A model generated the notes under the pieces. The model was given only the letters and a program-made list of their open reading frames with translations. It was not told the origin of the DNA and made no database searches. The position numbers were made by a program, and so were the translations under genes. DNA of 64,000 nt, taken from Chersky-840 sp035604715. Its GTDB lineage: Bacteria > Actinomycetota > Acidimicrobiia > Acidimicrobiales > UBA8190. The stretch covers positions 496,001 to 560,000 of the forward strand of contig CAVSWP010000011.1 of NCBI GenBank assembly GCA_963731665.1, given 5' to 3'. Positions 1-9,787 of this stretch are shown here, one piece after another; position 1 is the stretch's first letter, and each line of letters opens with the position of its first letter.

Positions 1-22
1 GGCCGGGCCCCGGGGCCCGGCC
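1..22. repeat. Perfect 22-bp G+C palindrome downstream of groEL
   Basis: The first 22 bases read identically on both strands (an 11-bp half-site, all G and C, centred on positions 11-12). The palindrome lies about 50 nt past the groEL stop. It could fold as part of a transcription end for the groESL transcript, but no T-tract follows on the minus strand. It touches the window edge, so its full extent is unknown. Confidence 0.5.
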
Positions 23-42
23 GCGTCGTTTCGCAATCTCCC

Positions 43-61
43 CGCCCGCACCTGGCGGGCG
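43..61 (-). terminator. Candidate hairpin after groEL
   Basis: CGCCCGC at 43-49 pairs with GCGGGCG at 55-61 around a 5-nt loop, starting 11 nt past the groEL stop. No U-run follows on the minus strand, so it would be an I-shaped actinobacterial-type terminator at best, possibly acting with the palindrome at 1-22. This is based on base pairing alone. Confidence 0.4.
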
Positions 62-71
62 TCGAGGTGGA

Positions 72-1730
<1,659 letters not shown>

Positions 1731-1742
1731 CGCGCTTCGCCC

Positions 1743-2039
1743 TTACTTCTTGCTGATCTTGGCGAGCACGTCGCGGCTGGACAGGATGAGCAGGTCCTCG
1801 CCTTCGAACGTGATCTCGGTCCCGCCGTACTTGGAGTAGACGACGGTGTCGCCGGCGGCGACGTCCACGGGCACCAGGTCGCCGGTGTTCTCGGCACGAC
1901 GGCCCGGGCCGACGGCGATCACCTCACCTTGCTGGGGCTTCTCCTTGGCGGTGTCGGGGATCACGAGCCCGGAGGCGGTGGTCTCTTCCGATTCGCCGGG
2001 GCGGACAACGATCCGGTCCTCGAGGGGGTGGAGCTTCAT
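1743..2039 (-). CDS. groES: 10-kDa co-chaperonin GroES
   Basis: A 98-residue co-chaperonin that caps the GroEL ring. It begins MKLHPLEDRIVVRP and contains the family's mobile-loop segment (about residues 17-35) and terminal beta-strands. The ATG at 2039 is chosen over an in-frame upstream start at 2063 because AGGAGG (2050-2055) lies 10 nt before it, and because the upstream codon directly abuts the CIRCE operator. groES is first in a bicistronic groES-groEL operon and follows the t6A genes on the same strand. Confidence 0.96.
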   Translation of the reverse strand: MKLHPLEDRIVVRPGESEETTASGLVIPDTAKEKPQQGEVIAVGPGRRAENTGDLVPVDVAAGDTVVYSKYGGTEITFEGEDLLILSSRDVLAKISKK

Positions 2040-2063
2040 GGCAGGGGAGCCTCCTGTAGGCAT

Positions 2064-2090
2064 TTAGCACTCGAACCTTGCGAGTGCTAA
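2064..2090 (-). promoter_or_regulatory. CIRCE operator (HrcA site) of groESL
   Basis: A perfect match to the CIRCE inverted repeat: TTAGCACTC at 2064-2072, a 9-nt spacer, GAGTGCTAA at 2082-2090. CIRCE is bound by the heat-shock repressor HrcA. It lies between the predicted -10 box and the groES ribosome-binding site, so it would cover the transcription start. hrcA itself is not in the window. Confidence 0.95.
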
Positions 2091-2118
2091 CGATAGCGGG
2101 CGCCCGGGCCCCAGGCAA
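2090..2118 (-). promoter_or_regulatory. Predicted groESL promoter
   Basis: Reading the minus strand, TTGCCT (2118-2113), a 17-nt spacer and TATCGT (2095-2090) form a sigma70-like promoter. The -10 box touches the CIRCE operator, putting the start inside it, as expected for HrcA repression. The same TTGCCN -35 form recurs before rplM, rpsL, rpoB and the gene at 49629-51428. Confidence 0.7.
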
Positions 2119-2143
2119 CCGGGCGCCCGGGCCCCAGGTCACC
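2098..2143. repeat. Two tandem 23-bp repeats in the groES upstream region
   Basis: Units 2098-2120 and 2121-2143 match at 21 of 23 positions, differing only near the end (CA versus TC). Each unit begins GGGCGCCCGGGCCCC, itself nearly self-complementary. Unit 1 supplies the groESL -35 box; in unit 2 the matching hexamer is TGACCT. The pair fills most of the gap between the tsaD stop and the groESL promoter and could act as a tsaD terminator or a protein-binding site. Confidence 0.7.
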
Positions 2144-2167
2144 GGGGCGAGAGCGGCCCGGGCGGGC

Positions 2168-3184
2168 TCACCCCAGCAGGGGCAGGCGGAGATTGGGGTC
2201 GGCCCCGGCGTCGAGGGGGGTGGGCCCCAGGTGCTCGACCTGCCACCACCCCGCGGCGGCGATCATGGCGGCGTTGTCGGTGCACATGGCCAGGCTGGGG
2301 AGGTAGGCGGGGACCCCCAGCGAGCCACAGGCCTCGGCCAGGGCGTGGCGCAGGGGCCCGTTGGCGGCCACCCCCCCGGCCAGGCAGATGCCCCGGGCCT
2401 CCCCCGAGACGGCGGCGCGCACCGCCTTGGCCACCAGCACGTCCACCACGGCCTGCTGGAACGACGCCGCCACGTCCTCGTCGCTGATCTCGGGGTGGCG
2501 GCGCACGGCCTGGACCACGGCCGTCTTGAGCCCGCTGAAGGAGAAGTCGAGCCCGACGTCGGCCAGGGCCCGGGGAAGAGCGAGGGCCTCGGGGTCTCCG
2601 GCGGTGGCGGCGCGCTGGATGGCCGGGCCGCCGGGGTACCCCAGGCCCAGGAACCGGGCCACCTTGTCGAAGGCTTCGCCGGCGGCGTCGTCGAGGGTCT
2701 GGCCCAGCAGCCGGTACCGGCCCGGTCCCTCCATGGACACGAGCAGGGTGTGGCCGCCCGAGACCAGGAGCACGGTCACCGGCCACTCGATGTCGGGGTG
2801 GTCGAGCAGGGCGGCGAAGAGGTGGCCTTCGAGGTGGTTGACGCCCACGAAGGCGACGTCCCAGGCCAGGGCGAGCGCCTTGGCCTCGCTCACTCCCACC
2901 AGCAACGAGCCGATGAGGCCGGGACCGACGGTGGCCGCCACCACGTCCAGGGCCTCGCCACCGGCGAGCCCCGCCCGCCCGAGGGCCTCCCCGATCATCG
3001 GGGTCAACAGCTCGAGGTGCGCCCGGCCGGCGAGCTCGGGCACGACCCCGCCGTACACGGCGTGCAGGTCCACCTGGCTCGACACCACCGACGACAGCAC
3101 CTCGGCCCCGCTTCTCACCACGGCGGCGGCGGTGTCGTCGCACGAGGTCTCGATGCCGAGGACGAGCCCGCCCGGCGCCGTCAC
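2168..3184 (-). CDS. tsaD: tRNA N6-adenosine threonylcarbamoyltransferase TsaD
   Basis: A 338-residue ASKHA-fold enzyme that, with TsaB and TsaE, transfers the threonylcarbamoyl group to A37 of ANN-decoding tRNAs (t6A). It opens with the family signature (GIETSCDDTAAAVV), has the metal-binding HLEGH motif, SGGHT for nucleotide contact, and a C-terminal metal region (SLAMCTDNAAMI). The GTG start at 3184 overlaps the rimI stop by 4 nt (GTGA). A longer open frame reaching 4828 is not part of the gene: upstream of 3184 it runs antisense or out of frame to rimI and mostly to tsaB. Last gene of the t6A set before groESL. Confidence 0.96.
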   Translation of the reverse strand: MTAPGGLVLGIETSCDDTAAAVVRSGAEVLSSVVSSQVDLHAVYGGVVPELAGRAHLELLTPMIGEALGRAGLAGGEALDVVAATVGPGLIGSLLVGVSEAKALALAWDVAFVGVNHLEGHLFAALLDHPDIEWPVTVLLVSGGHTLLVSMEGPGRYRLLGQTLDDAAGEAFDKVARFLGLGYPGGPAIQRAATAGDPEALALPRALADVGLDFSFSGLKTAVVQAVRRHPEISDEDVAASFQQAVVDVLVAKAVRAAVSGEARGICLAGGVAANGPLRHALAEACGSLGVPAYLPSLAMCTDNAAMIAAAGWWQVEHLGPTPLDAGADPNLRLPLLG

Positions 3185-3762
3185 GGCTCGGACCGCAGCT
3201 GGGCGTCGATGGCGGCCAGGCGCTCGGCGTAGGCGTCGGTGTCGATGTCGCGCGACCACATGACGATGGCGTCCTCCCCCGTCTCGGGGTAGTAGTTGCG
3301 GCGGACCCCCACCGGCGCGAAGCCGAACAGGCGGTACAACGCCTGGGCCGGCTCGTTCGACGCCCGGACCTCGAGCGTGAGGTGACGCACCCCGAGGGCG
3401 GGGGCGGCGCGCGCCTGGTCGAGGAGCAGGACGGTCCCGATGCCGCGGCGGTGCCAGGCGGTGTCCACCGTGAGGTTGGTGATGTGCCCGTCCTCGGCCA
3501 CCAGCATCAAGCCGCTGTAGCCCACCACCAGCGGCCCGATGGTGGCCACGGTGTAGCGGCGCGACGTGCGCTGGGCGATCTCGGACAGAAAGACGGTGGA
3601 CGACCACGGCCGGGGATAATTGTCCTCCTCGATCTGCATCACGTGCCGGAGATGGCGGCGCCGCAGCGCCGTGATCCGCACCGCGCCGGCGACGCTCTCC
3701 GACGCCGTGCCCGGGGCGGGAACGTCGTCGGGGGCCGGGCCCTCGTCCCACGCCGGGGCCAC
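3181..3762 (-). CDS. rimI: Ribosomal-protein-alanine N-acetyltransferase RimI-like
   Basis: A 193-residue GNAT acetyltransferase. The core (ITALRRRHLRHVMQIEEDNY onward) matches RimI, which acetylates the N-terminal alanine of S18 and, in some bacteria, other proteins. The acetyl-CoA loop is seen as HRRGIGTVLL and the C-terminal ALYRLFGF is typical. The GTG start at 3762 directly follows the tsaB stop and gives about 29 residues before the conserved core; a later internal start cannot be excluded. The position between tsaB and tsaD is the classical actinobacterial order. Confidence 0.9.
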   Translation of the reverse strand: MAPAWDEGPAPDDVPAPGTASESVAGAVRITALRRRHLRHVMQIEEDNYPRPWSSTVFLSEIAQRTSRRYTVATIGPLVVGYSGLMLVAEDGHITNLTVDTAWHRRGIGTVLLLDQARAAPALGVRHLTLEVRASNEPAQALYRLFGFAPVGVRRNYYPETGEDAIVMWSRDIDTDAYAERLAAIDAQLRSEP

Positions 3763-4534
3763 TCAGCGCTCCGCGCCGGCGCGCCGGGCCCGGGTCTGCC
3801 AGTTGATCCGGGTCTCGGCGTCGCGCAGGTAGTGGGGGAGGACCGCGCCGGCGTCCGGGGCCGGGCCCGCCGCCGCCCTCGACAGGGCCAACGCCGCCAG
3901 CACGCCGGGGGGCGGGAAGTCGAGGGTGTCGCCCGCCATGATGGCGCCGGGGACCGCTCCCAGGACCGACCGGTAGCGGCGCGCCCCGTTTCCCACCAGC
4001 ACGAAGGGCTCGTCCAGCACAGCCAGCTCGTCGGCGAGCGTCTCCGGCGTACGGCGCACCTCGGTTTGCTCCCACGTGGCGGCCGTCGCGGCACTGCCAA
4101 CACTGCCGGCACCGGCGGCACCGGCGCCACCGGCCGTCGTCCGCGCCCGCGCCACGAACACCTCGCCGCGCCGGGCGTCGACCACGGGCACCACGAGCAT
4201 GCCGGGCTTGGCGCCCGACGTGGTCACGGCGTGGGCCAGGACCTCGAGGCTCCCCACGCCGACGAGCGGCTTGTGCAGCGCGAACGCCAACGCCTGGGCG
4301 CTGCCCACCCCCACCCGCAGGCCGGTGAACAACCCCGGGCCGACGTCGACGGCCACCAGCGTCGACCTCGGCCAGCGCCACCCCGGCGCGCCGGCAGACG
4401 AAGTCGATGGCGGGGGCGATCGACTCGGCGTGGTGCCGGCCACGCGACGCCGTAGCGGTGCCGAGCACGCCGTCCTCGTCGGCCAGGGCGACCCCGGCCA
4501 GCTCGGTGGCCGACTCGATGGCGAGCACCATCAT
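3763..4534 (-). CDS. tsaB: TsaB, t6A biosynthesis subunit (frameshifted as sequenced)
   Basis: TsaB is the inactive TsaD paralogue that nucleates the TsaBDE complex. The N-terminus (MMVLAIESATELAGVALADE) lies in one frame to about 4358; the rest (VAVDVGPGLFTGLRVGVG onward) is in the next. The total of 772 nt is 3n+1. Dropping one G of the GG at 4356-4357 restores EVDAVAVDVGPGLF, the expected family text, giving about 256 residues. ATGATG at 4534-4529 overlaps the tsaE stop (ATGA). Since t6A synthesis is essential in most bacteria, a base-call or assembly error is likelier than true loss. A 226-residue frame starting inside (4443) has a spurious N-terminus. Confidence 0.88.
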
Positions 4535-5058
4535 GGCGCCGCCCACGCCGAGAGGAGCTCCGCCAGCGCCTCGCGCCGCGTCGCCCACGACACCGGGACG
4601 GTGATCGTCACACACCGCTCGTCGTCGGCCCCGGCCGGGGCGAGGCGCACGCTGAGGGCGTCGCGCCCCAGGGCGGGCTCGGCCCGGTCGCCCCACTCCA
4701 CCACGGCCACGGCGCCGTCCTCCACCAGCTCCCCGATGCCGAGGTCGACGACCTCGCCCAGGTGCTCGAGGCGGTAGACGTCGGCGTGGAGGAAGGTGCG
4801 CACCGTGGGCGTGGCCGGGTCGAGGCACGGATACGAGCGCAGGAGCGTGAACGTGGGGCTGGTGACGTGATCGGCGACCCCGAGGCCGGCGGCGACGCCT
4901 TGGGCCAAGGTGGTCTTCCCCGATCCCAGGTCCCCGGCCAGGGCCACGACGTCACCGGCGCGCAGCCCTCGGGCCAGGGCACCGCCCAGGGCGCGGGTGT
5001 CTTCGGCCGACCCCGTCCGCAACCGCACCGGGAGGGGCTCCCCGGCGGGCGCGCTCAC
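4531..5058 (-). CDS. tsaE: tRNA threonylcarbamoyladenosine biosynthesis ATPase TsaE
   Basis: A 175-residue P-loop ATPase of the t6A pathway that resets the TsaB-TsaD complex. The Walker A motif GDLGSGKTTLAQG is clear near residues 40-52, followed by the family's SPTFTLL and the LYRLE-like segment (ADVYRLEHLGEV), then VEWGDR. The GTG start at 5058 overlaps the uracil-DNA glycosylase stop by 4 nt. The open frame extends further upstream to 5571, but that part is shadow of the glycosylase gene. Confidence 0.94.
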   Translation of the reverse strand: MSAPAGEPLPVRLRTGSAEDTRALGGALARGLRAGDVVALAGDLGSGKTTLAQGVAAGLGVADHVTSPTFTLLRSYPCLDPATPTVRTFLHADVYRLEHLGEVVDLGIGELVEDGAVAVVEWGDRAEPALGRDALSVRLAPAGADDERCVTITVPVSWATRREALAELLSAWAAP

Positions 5059-5654
5059 GGGTGGTCGCCGGCCAGGATCCGCTTGGCCCGGACGAAGTCG
5101 GCGCGCATCTCCGCCACCACCTCGGCCCCGCCCCGCAGTCCGGCCGCCGGGTGGTAGGTGGGGACGAGCTGACCACTGCGGAACGGGTAGGCGCGGCCCC
5201 GCAGGCGCCGGATGCCCTCGGTGGTGTCCAGCAGCAGGCGGGTGGCGAAGTTCCCCAGGGTGACCACCACCTTGGGCGAGATCGACTCCAGCTGGGCCTC
5301 GAGAAAGGGCCGACACGAGGCGATCTCGTCGGGAAGGGGGTCGCGGTTGCCGGGGGGCCGGCACTTCACGACGTTGGCGATGTAGCACTGGTCGCGCCCG
5401 AGGCCGATCTCCTGGTGCAGGAGCTTGTCGAGCAGCTTCCCCGAGCGGCCCACGAACGGCTCGCCGGCGATGTCCTCGTCGCGACCTGGGCCCTCGCCCA
5501 CGAACATGAGCTCGGCCGCCGGGTCGCCGACGCCGAACACCACCTGGGTCCGGCCCGCTGCCAACGCGCACCGTGTGCAGGCCAGGGCCTCGATGCGCAG
5601 CTCGGCCAGGGTGCCCACCGCGGGCATGGTATCGCCGGAGCGCACCCCGGCCAC
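5055..5654 (-). CDS. Family-4 uracil-DNA glycosylase (Fe-S type)
   Basis: A 199-residue iron-sulfur uracil-DNA glycosylase that removes uracil from DNA in base-excision repair. Cluster cysteines are visible at about 26, 29 (CTRC), 98 and 114. Other family motifs are GEGPGRDED (uracil pocket), KCRPPGNRDP and TYHPAA with the catalytic-loop histidine. Start is GTG at 5654; ATG at 5627 (MPAVGTLAELR) is an equally reasonable start. Downstream tsaE is coupled by a 4-nt overlap, so repair and t6A genes share a transcript. Confidence 0.92.
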   Translation of the reverse strand: MAGVRSGDTMPAVGTLAELRIEALACTRCALAAGRTQVVFGVGDPAAELMFVGEGPGRDEDIAGEPFVGRSGKLLDKLLHQEIGLGRDQCYIANVVKCRPPGNRDPLPDEIASCRPFLEAQLESISPKVVVTLGNFATRLLLDTTEGIRRLRGRAYPFRSGQLVPTYHPAAGLRGGAEVVAEMRADFVRAKRILAGDHP

Positions 5655-5662
5655 CAGCGGCG

Positions 5663-6754
5663 TCAGCCGATCTTGGCGGCGAACTCCTCGATCATGCGGG
5701 CGAACTCACGGCGGCGCTCGAGCATGGGCATGTGCCCGCACCGGGGGAGCTCGACGAGCTCGGAATGCGCCAGGGCGGCGGCGGTGCGCTGGGCGTGGCG
5801 CGGCGGCGTGAGGCGGTCGTGCGTGCCCACCACCACCAGCACGGGGAGATCCAGGGACCCCAGCCAGCTCGACACGTCGAACAGCGCTAGCGCCGGCAGC
5901 AGGGCGGCCACCGTGCTCGGCGACGTCGCCATGTGCAGGCCCTCCACGAAGCGGACCTGGGGCGGCGGTGCGTCGGCGCCGAACCCCACGCGCGTCAGCC
6001 ACCAGCGCAGGTCCTGGGACGCCACGGTGCGCACGCCCCACCGGTCGGCCAGCCCCATGGCGCGCGCCGAGACCGGCCCGGCCAGGCGGGCCATCCCCCC
6101 GTATCCCGGGACCCGGGTGAAAGGCCCCCCGGTGGTCGACACCAGCGCCAGCCCGGCCACCCGGCGGTGCAGCTCCTCGGCGGGGGTGTCATGGGCGAGC
6201 TGGAGGGCCACCATCCCGCCCATCGAGTGCCCCACCACCAGGGCGTGCTCGACGTCGAGGGCGCGCAGCACGGCCCGCACGTCCTGGGCCATGCGGCGCA
6301 CGGCGGGCGAGCCCTGCTGGGCGGCGGCCATGCGGGCGTCGGCGCGCAGCTCGTCGACGGGCCCGTCGACGTCGGTGGTGGAGAACCCCGCCCTCCCGGG
6401 ACGCGACCGGCCGTGGCCCCGGAGGTCGGGGGCGATGACGCGGTGGTTGGGGGCGAGGTCGCGCAGCTGGTGGGCCCACAGCGCCGAGCTCAGCATGAAC
6501 CCGTGCAACAGCACCACGGGAGGACCCTGGCCCCGCTCGACCACGTGGACGGTCCCGCCGTCGTCGGTGTCGACGACCCGGTGCGCACAGTCCTCGGGAA
6601 CGCTGAGCCCTTCCGAGGCGATGTCGTCGGGGCTGACGCGGGTGCGCGTCACCAGCCGGTGCTGGGCCGCCCAGCCGGCGGCGAGCGCGGCGCCCGCCCC
6701 GGCGGCGGCGCCGCGCACCAGACGCCTGCGGACCACTGGTCGCTCGCCCCTCAT
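5663..6754 (-). CDS. Alpha/beta-fold hydrolase, membrane-anchored
   Basis: A 363-residue alpha/beta hydrolase of unknown substrate. The catalytic triad is visible: nucleophile Ser177 in GHSMGG, Asp313 in GTHDRL and His341 in CGHMPM; the oxyanion region is LLHGF near residue 83. The N-terminus (arginine-rich, then a small-residue Ala/Gly stretch at about 15-30) looks like a signal anchor. ATG at 6754 overlaps the alr stop (ATGA). A hydrolase sits between alr and tsaE in many actinobacteria, but its role is not established. The 36-residue gap between strands beta3 and the nucleophile (about 130-165) is a lid-like insertion. Confidence 0.85.
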   Translation of the reverse strand: MRGERPVVRRRLVRGAAAGAGAALAAGWAAQHRLVTRTRVSPDDIASEGLSVPEDCAHRVVDTDDGGTVHVVERGQGPPVVLLHGFMLSSALWAHQLRDLAPNHRVIAPDLRGHGRSRPGRAGFSTTDVDGPVDELRADARMAAAQQGSPAVRRMAQDVRAVLRALDVEHALVVGHSMGGMVALQLAHDTPAEELHRRVAGLALVSTTGGPFTRVPGYGGMARLAGPVSARAMGLADRWGVRTVASQDLRWWLTRVGFGADAPPPQVRFVEGLHMATSPSTVAALLPALALFDVSSWLGSLDLPVLVVVGTHDRLTPPRHAQRTAAALAHSELVELPRCGHMPMLERRREFARMIEEFAAKIG

Positions 6755-7923
6755 GACAGGCCCTCCCGGTCGACCACCACACGCGGCACGCGGGGACCGA
6801 TGCCGCAGAACACTTCGTGGGCGAGGGTGTCGAGCACGTCGGCCCAGTCCGAGGCGGTGAGCGACTCGGACCCTTGGCTGCCGATCAACACCACGTCGTC
6901 GCCCACTCTGACCCCCTCGGTGGCGTCGCAGTCCACCACGATCTGGTCCATCGTGACCATCCCGGCCAGGGGGCGGCGCCGTCCGCCCACGAGCACGGTA
7001 CCGCCCCCGGTGAAGTAGCGCCGGGGCACGCCGTCGGCATAGCCCAGGGGCACGGTGGCCACCGTCGAGCGCTCGGTGAGGCCGCGCAGTCGGCCGTAGG
7101 ACGGGCGCTCGGCGCCGTCGAGCTCGCGCACCAGGGTCACCTGGGCCCGCAGCGACATCACCGGGCGCAGCCCGGTGGCCCCGGTGACGTCCATGACCGA
7201 GGCGACTACCGGGTCGACCACGGGGAAGGGCGACACCCCGTACAGGGCGATCCCGCAGCGCACCAGGTCGAGGCGCGCCGCCGGGTAGGCCAGCGCGCCG
7301 GCCGAGTTGGCGGCGTGGACCAACGGCGGCGCCATGCCCGCTCGGGCCAACGTCGCCCGGGACTGCTCGAGCCTGGCGATCTGGGCCTCGGTGAAGGAGC
7401 GGTCCTCGTCGCTCACGCCGTCGGCCACCGGGAAATGCGTCCACAGGGCGGCGAAACGAAGCGACGGCTCCCCCGCCACGGCCCCCACGAGCTCGGCCAG
7501 CGCGGCGGGGTCGGCGCCCACCCGGTGCATGCCGGTGTCCACCTTGACATGGACGTCGCTGACCACGCCGGCGCGCCCCGAGGCCTCCGCCGCGGCCCGG
7601 ACGCCGCGCTCGGTGTAGAGCGTCAAGGTGAGGCCGTGGCCCACTACGTCGGGCATGGCCGGCGCCGGCGGTTCGGACAGGACGAGCACCGGCGCCGTGA
7701 TCCCCCCGGCGCGCAGCTCCATCCCCTCCTCGGGCGTGGCCACCGCCAGCCAGGCGGCCCCGCCCTCGAGCGCGGCGGCGGCCACCGCCACGGCGCCGTG
7801 CCCGTAGCCGTCGGCCTTCACCACCGCGCACAGGGCCGCCGGCCCCGCGGCGGCGCGCAGGAGGGCGGCGTTGTGGCGCACGGCGCCCACGTCGATCTCG
7901 GCCCACACCGGGCGCGACCCCAC
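6751..7923 (-). CDS. alr: Alanine racemase
   Basis: A 390-residue PLP-dependent enzyme that interconverts L- and D-alanine for peptidoglycan. The PLP lysine is Lys36 in AVVKADGYGHGA. The barrel continues with the HVKVDTGMHRVG segment and the C-terminal domain has SYGR, VPLGYADG and the MDQIVVD dimer-contact motif. The GTG start at 7923 lies 43 nt past the nnr stop. Coupled downstream to the hydrolase gene. Length is normal for the family. Confidence 0.96.
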   Translation of the reverse strand: MGSRPVWAEIDVGAVRHNAALLRAAAGPAALCAVVKADGYGHGAVAVAAAALEGGAAWLAVATPEEGMELRAGGITAPVLVLSEPPAPAMPDVVGHGLTLTLYTERGVRAAAEASGRAGVVSDVHVKVDTGMHRVGADPAALAELVGAVAGEPSLRFAALWTHFPVADGVSDEDRSFTEAQIARLEQSRATLARAGMAPPLVHAANSAGALAYPAARLDLVRCGIALYGVSPFPVVDPVVASVMDVTGATGLRPVMSLRAQVTLVRELDGAERPSYGRLRGLTERSTVATVPLGYADGVPRRYFTGGGTVLVGGRRRPLAGMVTMDQIVVDCDATEGVRVGDDVVLIGSQGSESLTASDWADVLDTLAHEVFCGIGPRVPRVVVDREGLS

Positions 7924-7966
7924 CCCCCGGGGGGCGCGCCCGTCCCCCGTGGCGCCGGAGCGGGGG

Positions 7967-9356
7967 TCACGTCGCCCGGGCCCCCGACAGCCACGCGCCC
8001 AGCAGGTCGGCCAGGTCCCCGGCCACGAGCCCCTCGGGAGGGCCCAGCTCGGCGGCGCGGCCGTGCACGTGGGCGGCCAGGGCGGCGGCGAGGTGGGGGC
8101 CCACCCCGCGCGCCACGAAGGCGCCGATGGCCCCCGACAGCACGTCGCCGGTTCCCGCCGTGGCCAGCCGGGGCGACCCGGCGGTGGCCAGGAGCACGGA
8201 CCCGCCCGGGTCGGCGACGACGGTGGTGGGCCCCTTGAGCAGCACCACGGCGCCGCAGCGCCTCGCCAGCCCGCTCGCGGCGGCGATGCGGTCGGCCCCC
8301 GGCCCGGCTCCGGTCAGCCGGGCGAACTCGCCGTCGTGGGGGGTGAGCACGTCCGGGCCGGGGTCGGAGCCGCGCCGCACCACGGCGCCGATGTCGTCGC
8401 CCGACCCCGAGCGCGTAGAGGCCGTCGGCGTCCACCACGACGGGCACCGTGGCGCCCGCCACGGCGTGGCGCACGTCGGCCACGGTCGCGTCGGCCCGAC
8501 CGAGGCCGGGGCCGACCACCAGCGCCCGGCACCGCTCGGCCATGACCAGCGCGGCGGCCGACCACCCCTCGAAGGGCAGGCGGACGCCCACCGCCTCGCG
8601 CAGCGGGAGCTCGGCGGGGTCCCCACCGGGGACGCCCAGCCGGACCATGCCGGCGCCGGCGCGGTAGGCGGCGCGGGCGCACAGGCCGGCCGCACCGGTC
8701 ATGCCCGGGGAGCCCGCCACCACCGCCACCGCCGACTGCCACTTGTGGGCGTTGCGAGGGCGCGGCGCCAGCGAGCGGGCCACGTCGGCGTCCTCGATCA
8801 CCCACACCCGGGCCCGGCTCACGTCGAGGCCGATGTCGGCCACCTCCACCCGGCCCGCCAGCAACAACCCGTCGCCTTGGACCAGGCCGGTCTTGAGGGC
8901 GGCGAAGGTGACGGTCAGATCCGCCCGCAGGGGCTCGCCCAGCGCCTCGCCGCTGTCGCCGTCCACGCCCGACGGGATGTCGACGGCGAGCACCGGCACC
9001 CCGGGCGGCACCGACGGGGCCCGGTAGCTGCCGCGGAACCCGGTCCCGTAGGCGGCGTCGATCACGAGGTCGACGGCGCCGACGGGCCCGATGCGGTGGG
9101 GGGCGTGGGCGGCATCGACCACGGTCACCCGGGCGCCGCGTCGCGCCAGGCGGGCGGCGGCCACCTTGCCGTCGGCGCCGTTGTTGCCCTTGCCCGCCAC
9201 CACCACCACGTGGCGGCCGTAGGCCCCGCCCAGCATGCGCAGGGCCCAGGTGGCCACCGCCGTGCCCGCCCGCTCGACCAGGGTGTGCTCCGACGTGTAC
9301 CCCAGCGCGTCGGCGTCGACGGCGCGCATCTCCTCGACCCGCAGCACCGGCCTCAC
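7967..9356 (-). CDS. nnr: Bifunctional NAD(P)HX epimerase/dehydratase (frameshifted as sequenced)
   Basis: Repairs damaged NAD(P)H hydrates. The N-terminal epimerase domain (about 1-210) shows the VAGKGNNGADG motif; the C-terminal ADP-dependent dehydratase is ribokinase-like, with TPHDGEFARL and the active-site LATAGTGDVLSG. The frame breaks at about 8405: VVVDADGLYALG continues one frame over as SGDDIGAVVRRG. The span of 1390 nt is 3n+1, and dropping one G of the GGGG run at 8405-8408 gives a continuous 462-residue protein. A base-call error is most likely. The GTG start overlaps the acpS stop by 4 nt. One uncorrected frame runs on antisense to alr and ends falsely at 7818. Confidence 0.9.
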
Positions 9357-9787
9357 GGGGAGAGCTCGTCCTGTCCGGGTGCGGCGCCCTCGGCCACCAC
9401 GCTCGCCACCGCCACGGTGTCGGTGTGGGTGAGCGACACGTGCCAGCGGTGCACGCCCCGGCGGGCACTGAGCGCGGCGGCCCGCCCCGACAGGACCAGG
9501 CCGGGCTCGCCCCCCTGCCCCCGGACCACCTCGACGTCGCGGAAGCCGGCCGCCCCCACCCCCACGCCGAGCGCCTTGAGCACGGCCTCCTTGGCGGCGA
9601 AGCGCGCCGCCAGGCGAGGACCGGGATCGGCACTGCGCGCCGCGTAGGCCCGCTCGGTGTCGGTGAACAGCCGGCCCACGATGCCCGGCCGCCTGGCCAG
9701 GACCTCCCGGAAGCGGACCACGTCGACGGCGTCGACGCCGATGCCCCGGACGTGCCCCGTGCCGAGGTCCCTGTCGGGCGGCGTCAC
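9353..9787 (-). CDS. acpS: Holo-[acyl-carrier-protein] synthase AcpS
   Basis: A 144-residue phosphopantetheinyl transferase that activates acyl carrier protein using coenzyme A. It contains the family signatures GIGVDAVDVVRFR (Mg-binding Asp) and RFAAKEAVLKALG (catalytic Glu/Lys), then HVSLTHTD. The GTG start at 9787 overlaps the glmS stop by 4 nt, and its own stop overlaps nnr the same way. About 15 residues precede the conserved core, slightly more than usual. Confidence 0.95.
   Translation of the reverse strand: MTPPDRDLGTGHVRGIGVDAVDVVRFREVLARRPGIVGRLFTDTERAYAARSADPGPRLAARFAAKEAVLKALGVGVGAAGFRDVEVVRGQGGEPGLVLSGRAAALSARRGVHRWHVSLTHTDTVAVASVVAEGAAPGQDELSP

Noticed and set aside
2040..2063. 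Upstream in-frame start adding eight residues to GroES
   Set aside because: It abuts the CIRCE operator and lacks a ribosome-binding site, while ATG 2039 has a good one and matches the family N-terminus.
4350..4366. Programmed +1 frameshifting in tsaB and the other three split genes
   Set aside because: No shared slippery sequence, no in-frame stop codon at the shift (as in prfB), and no Shine-Dalgarno-like stimulator common to the four sites.
2168..4828. An 886-codon minus-strand frame that seems to fuse tsaD with upstream sequence
   Set aside because: Only the last 338 residues (tsaD) and the first part of tsaB are meaningful; the rest is antisense-like or out of frame. The tsaD start is fixed by the GTGA overlap with rimI.
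5663..7906. A 747-codon frame joining alr-region sequence to the alpha/beta hydrolase
   Set aside because: The upstream part is the wrong frame of alr; the hydrolase starts at the ATGA overlap at 6754.
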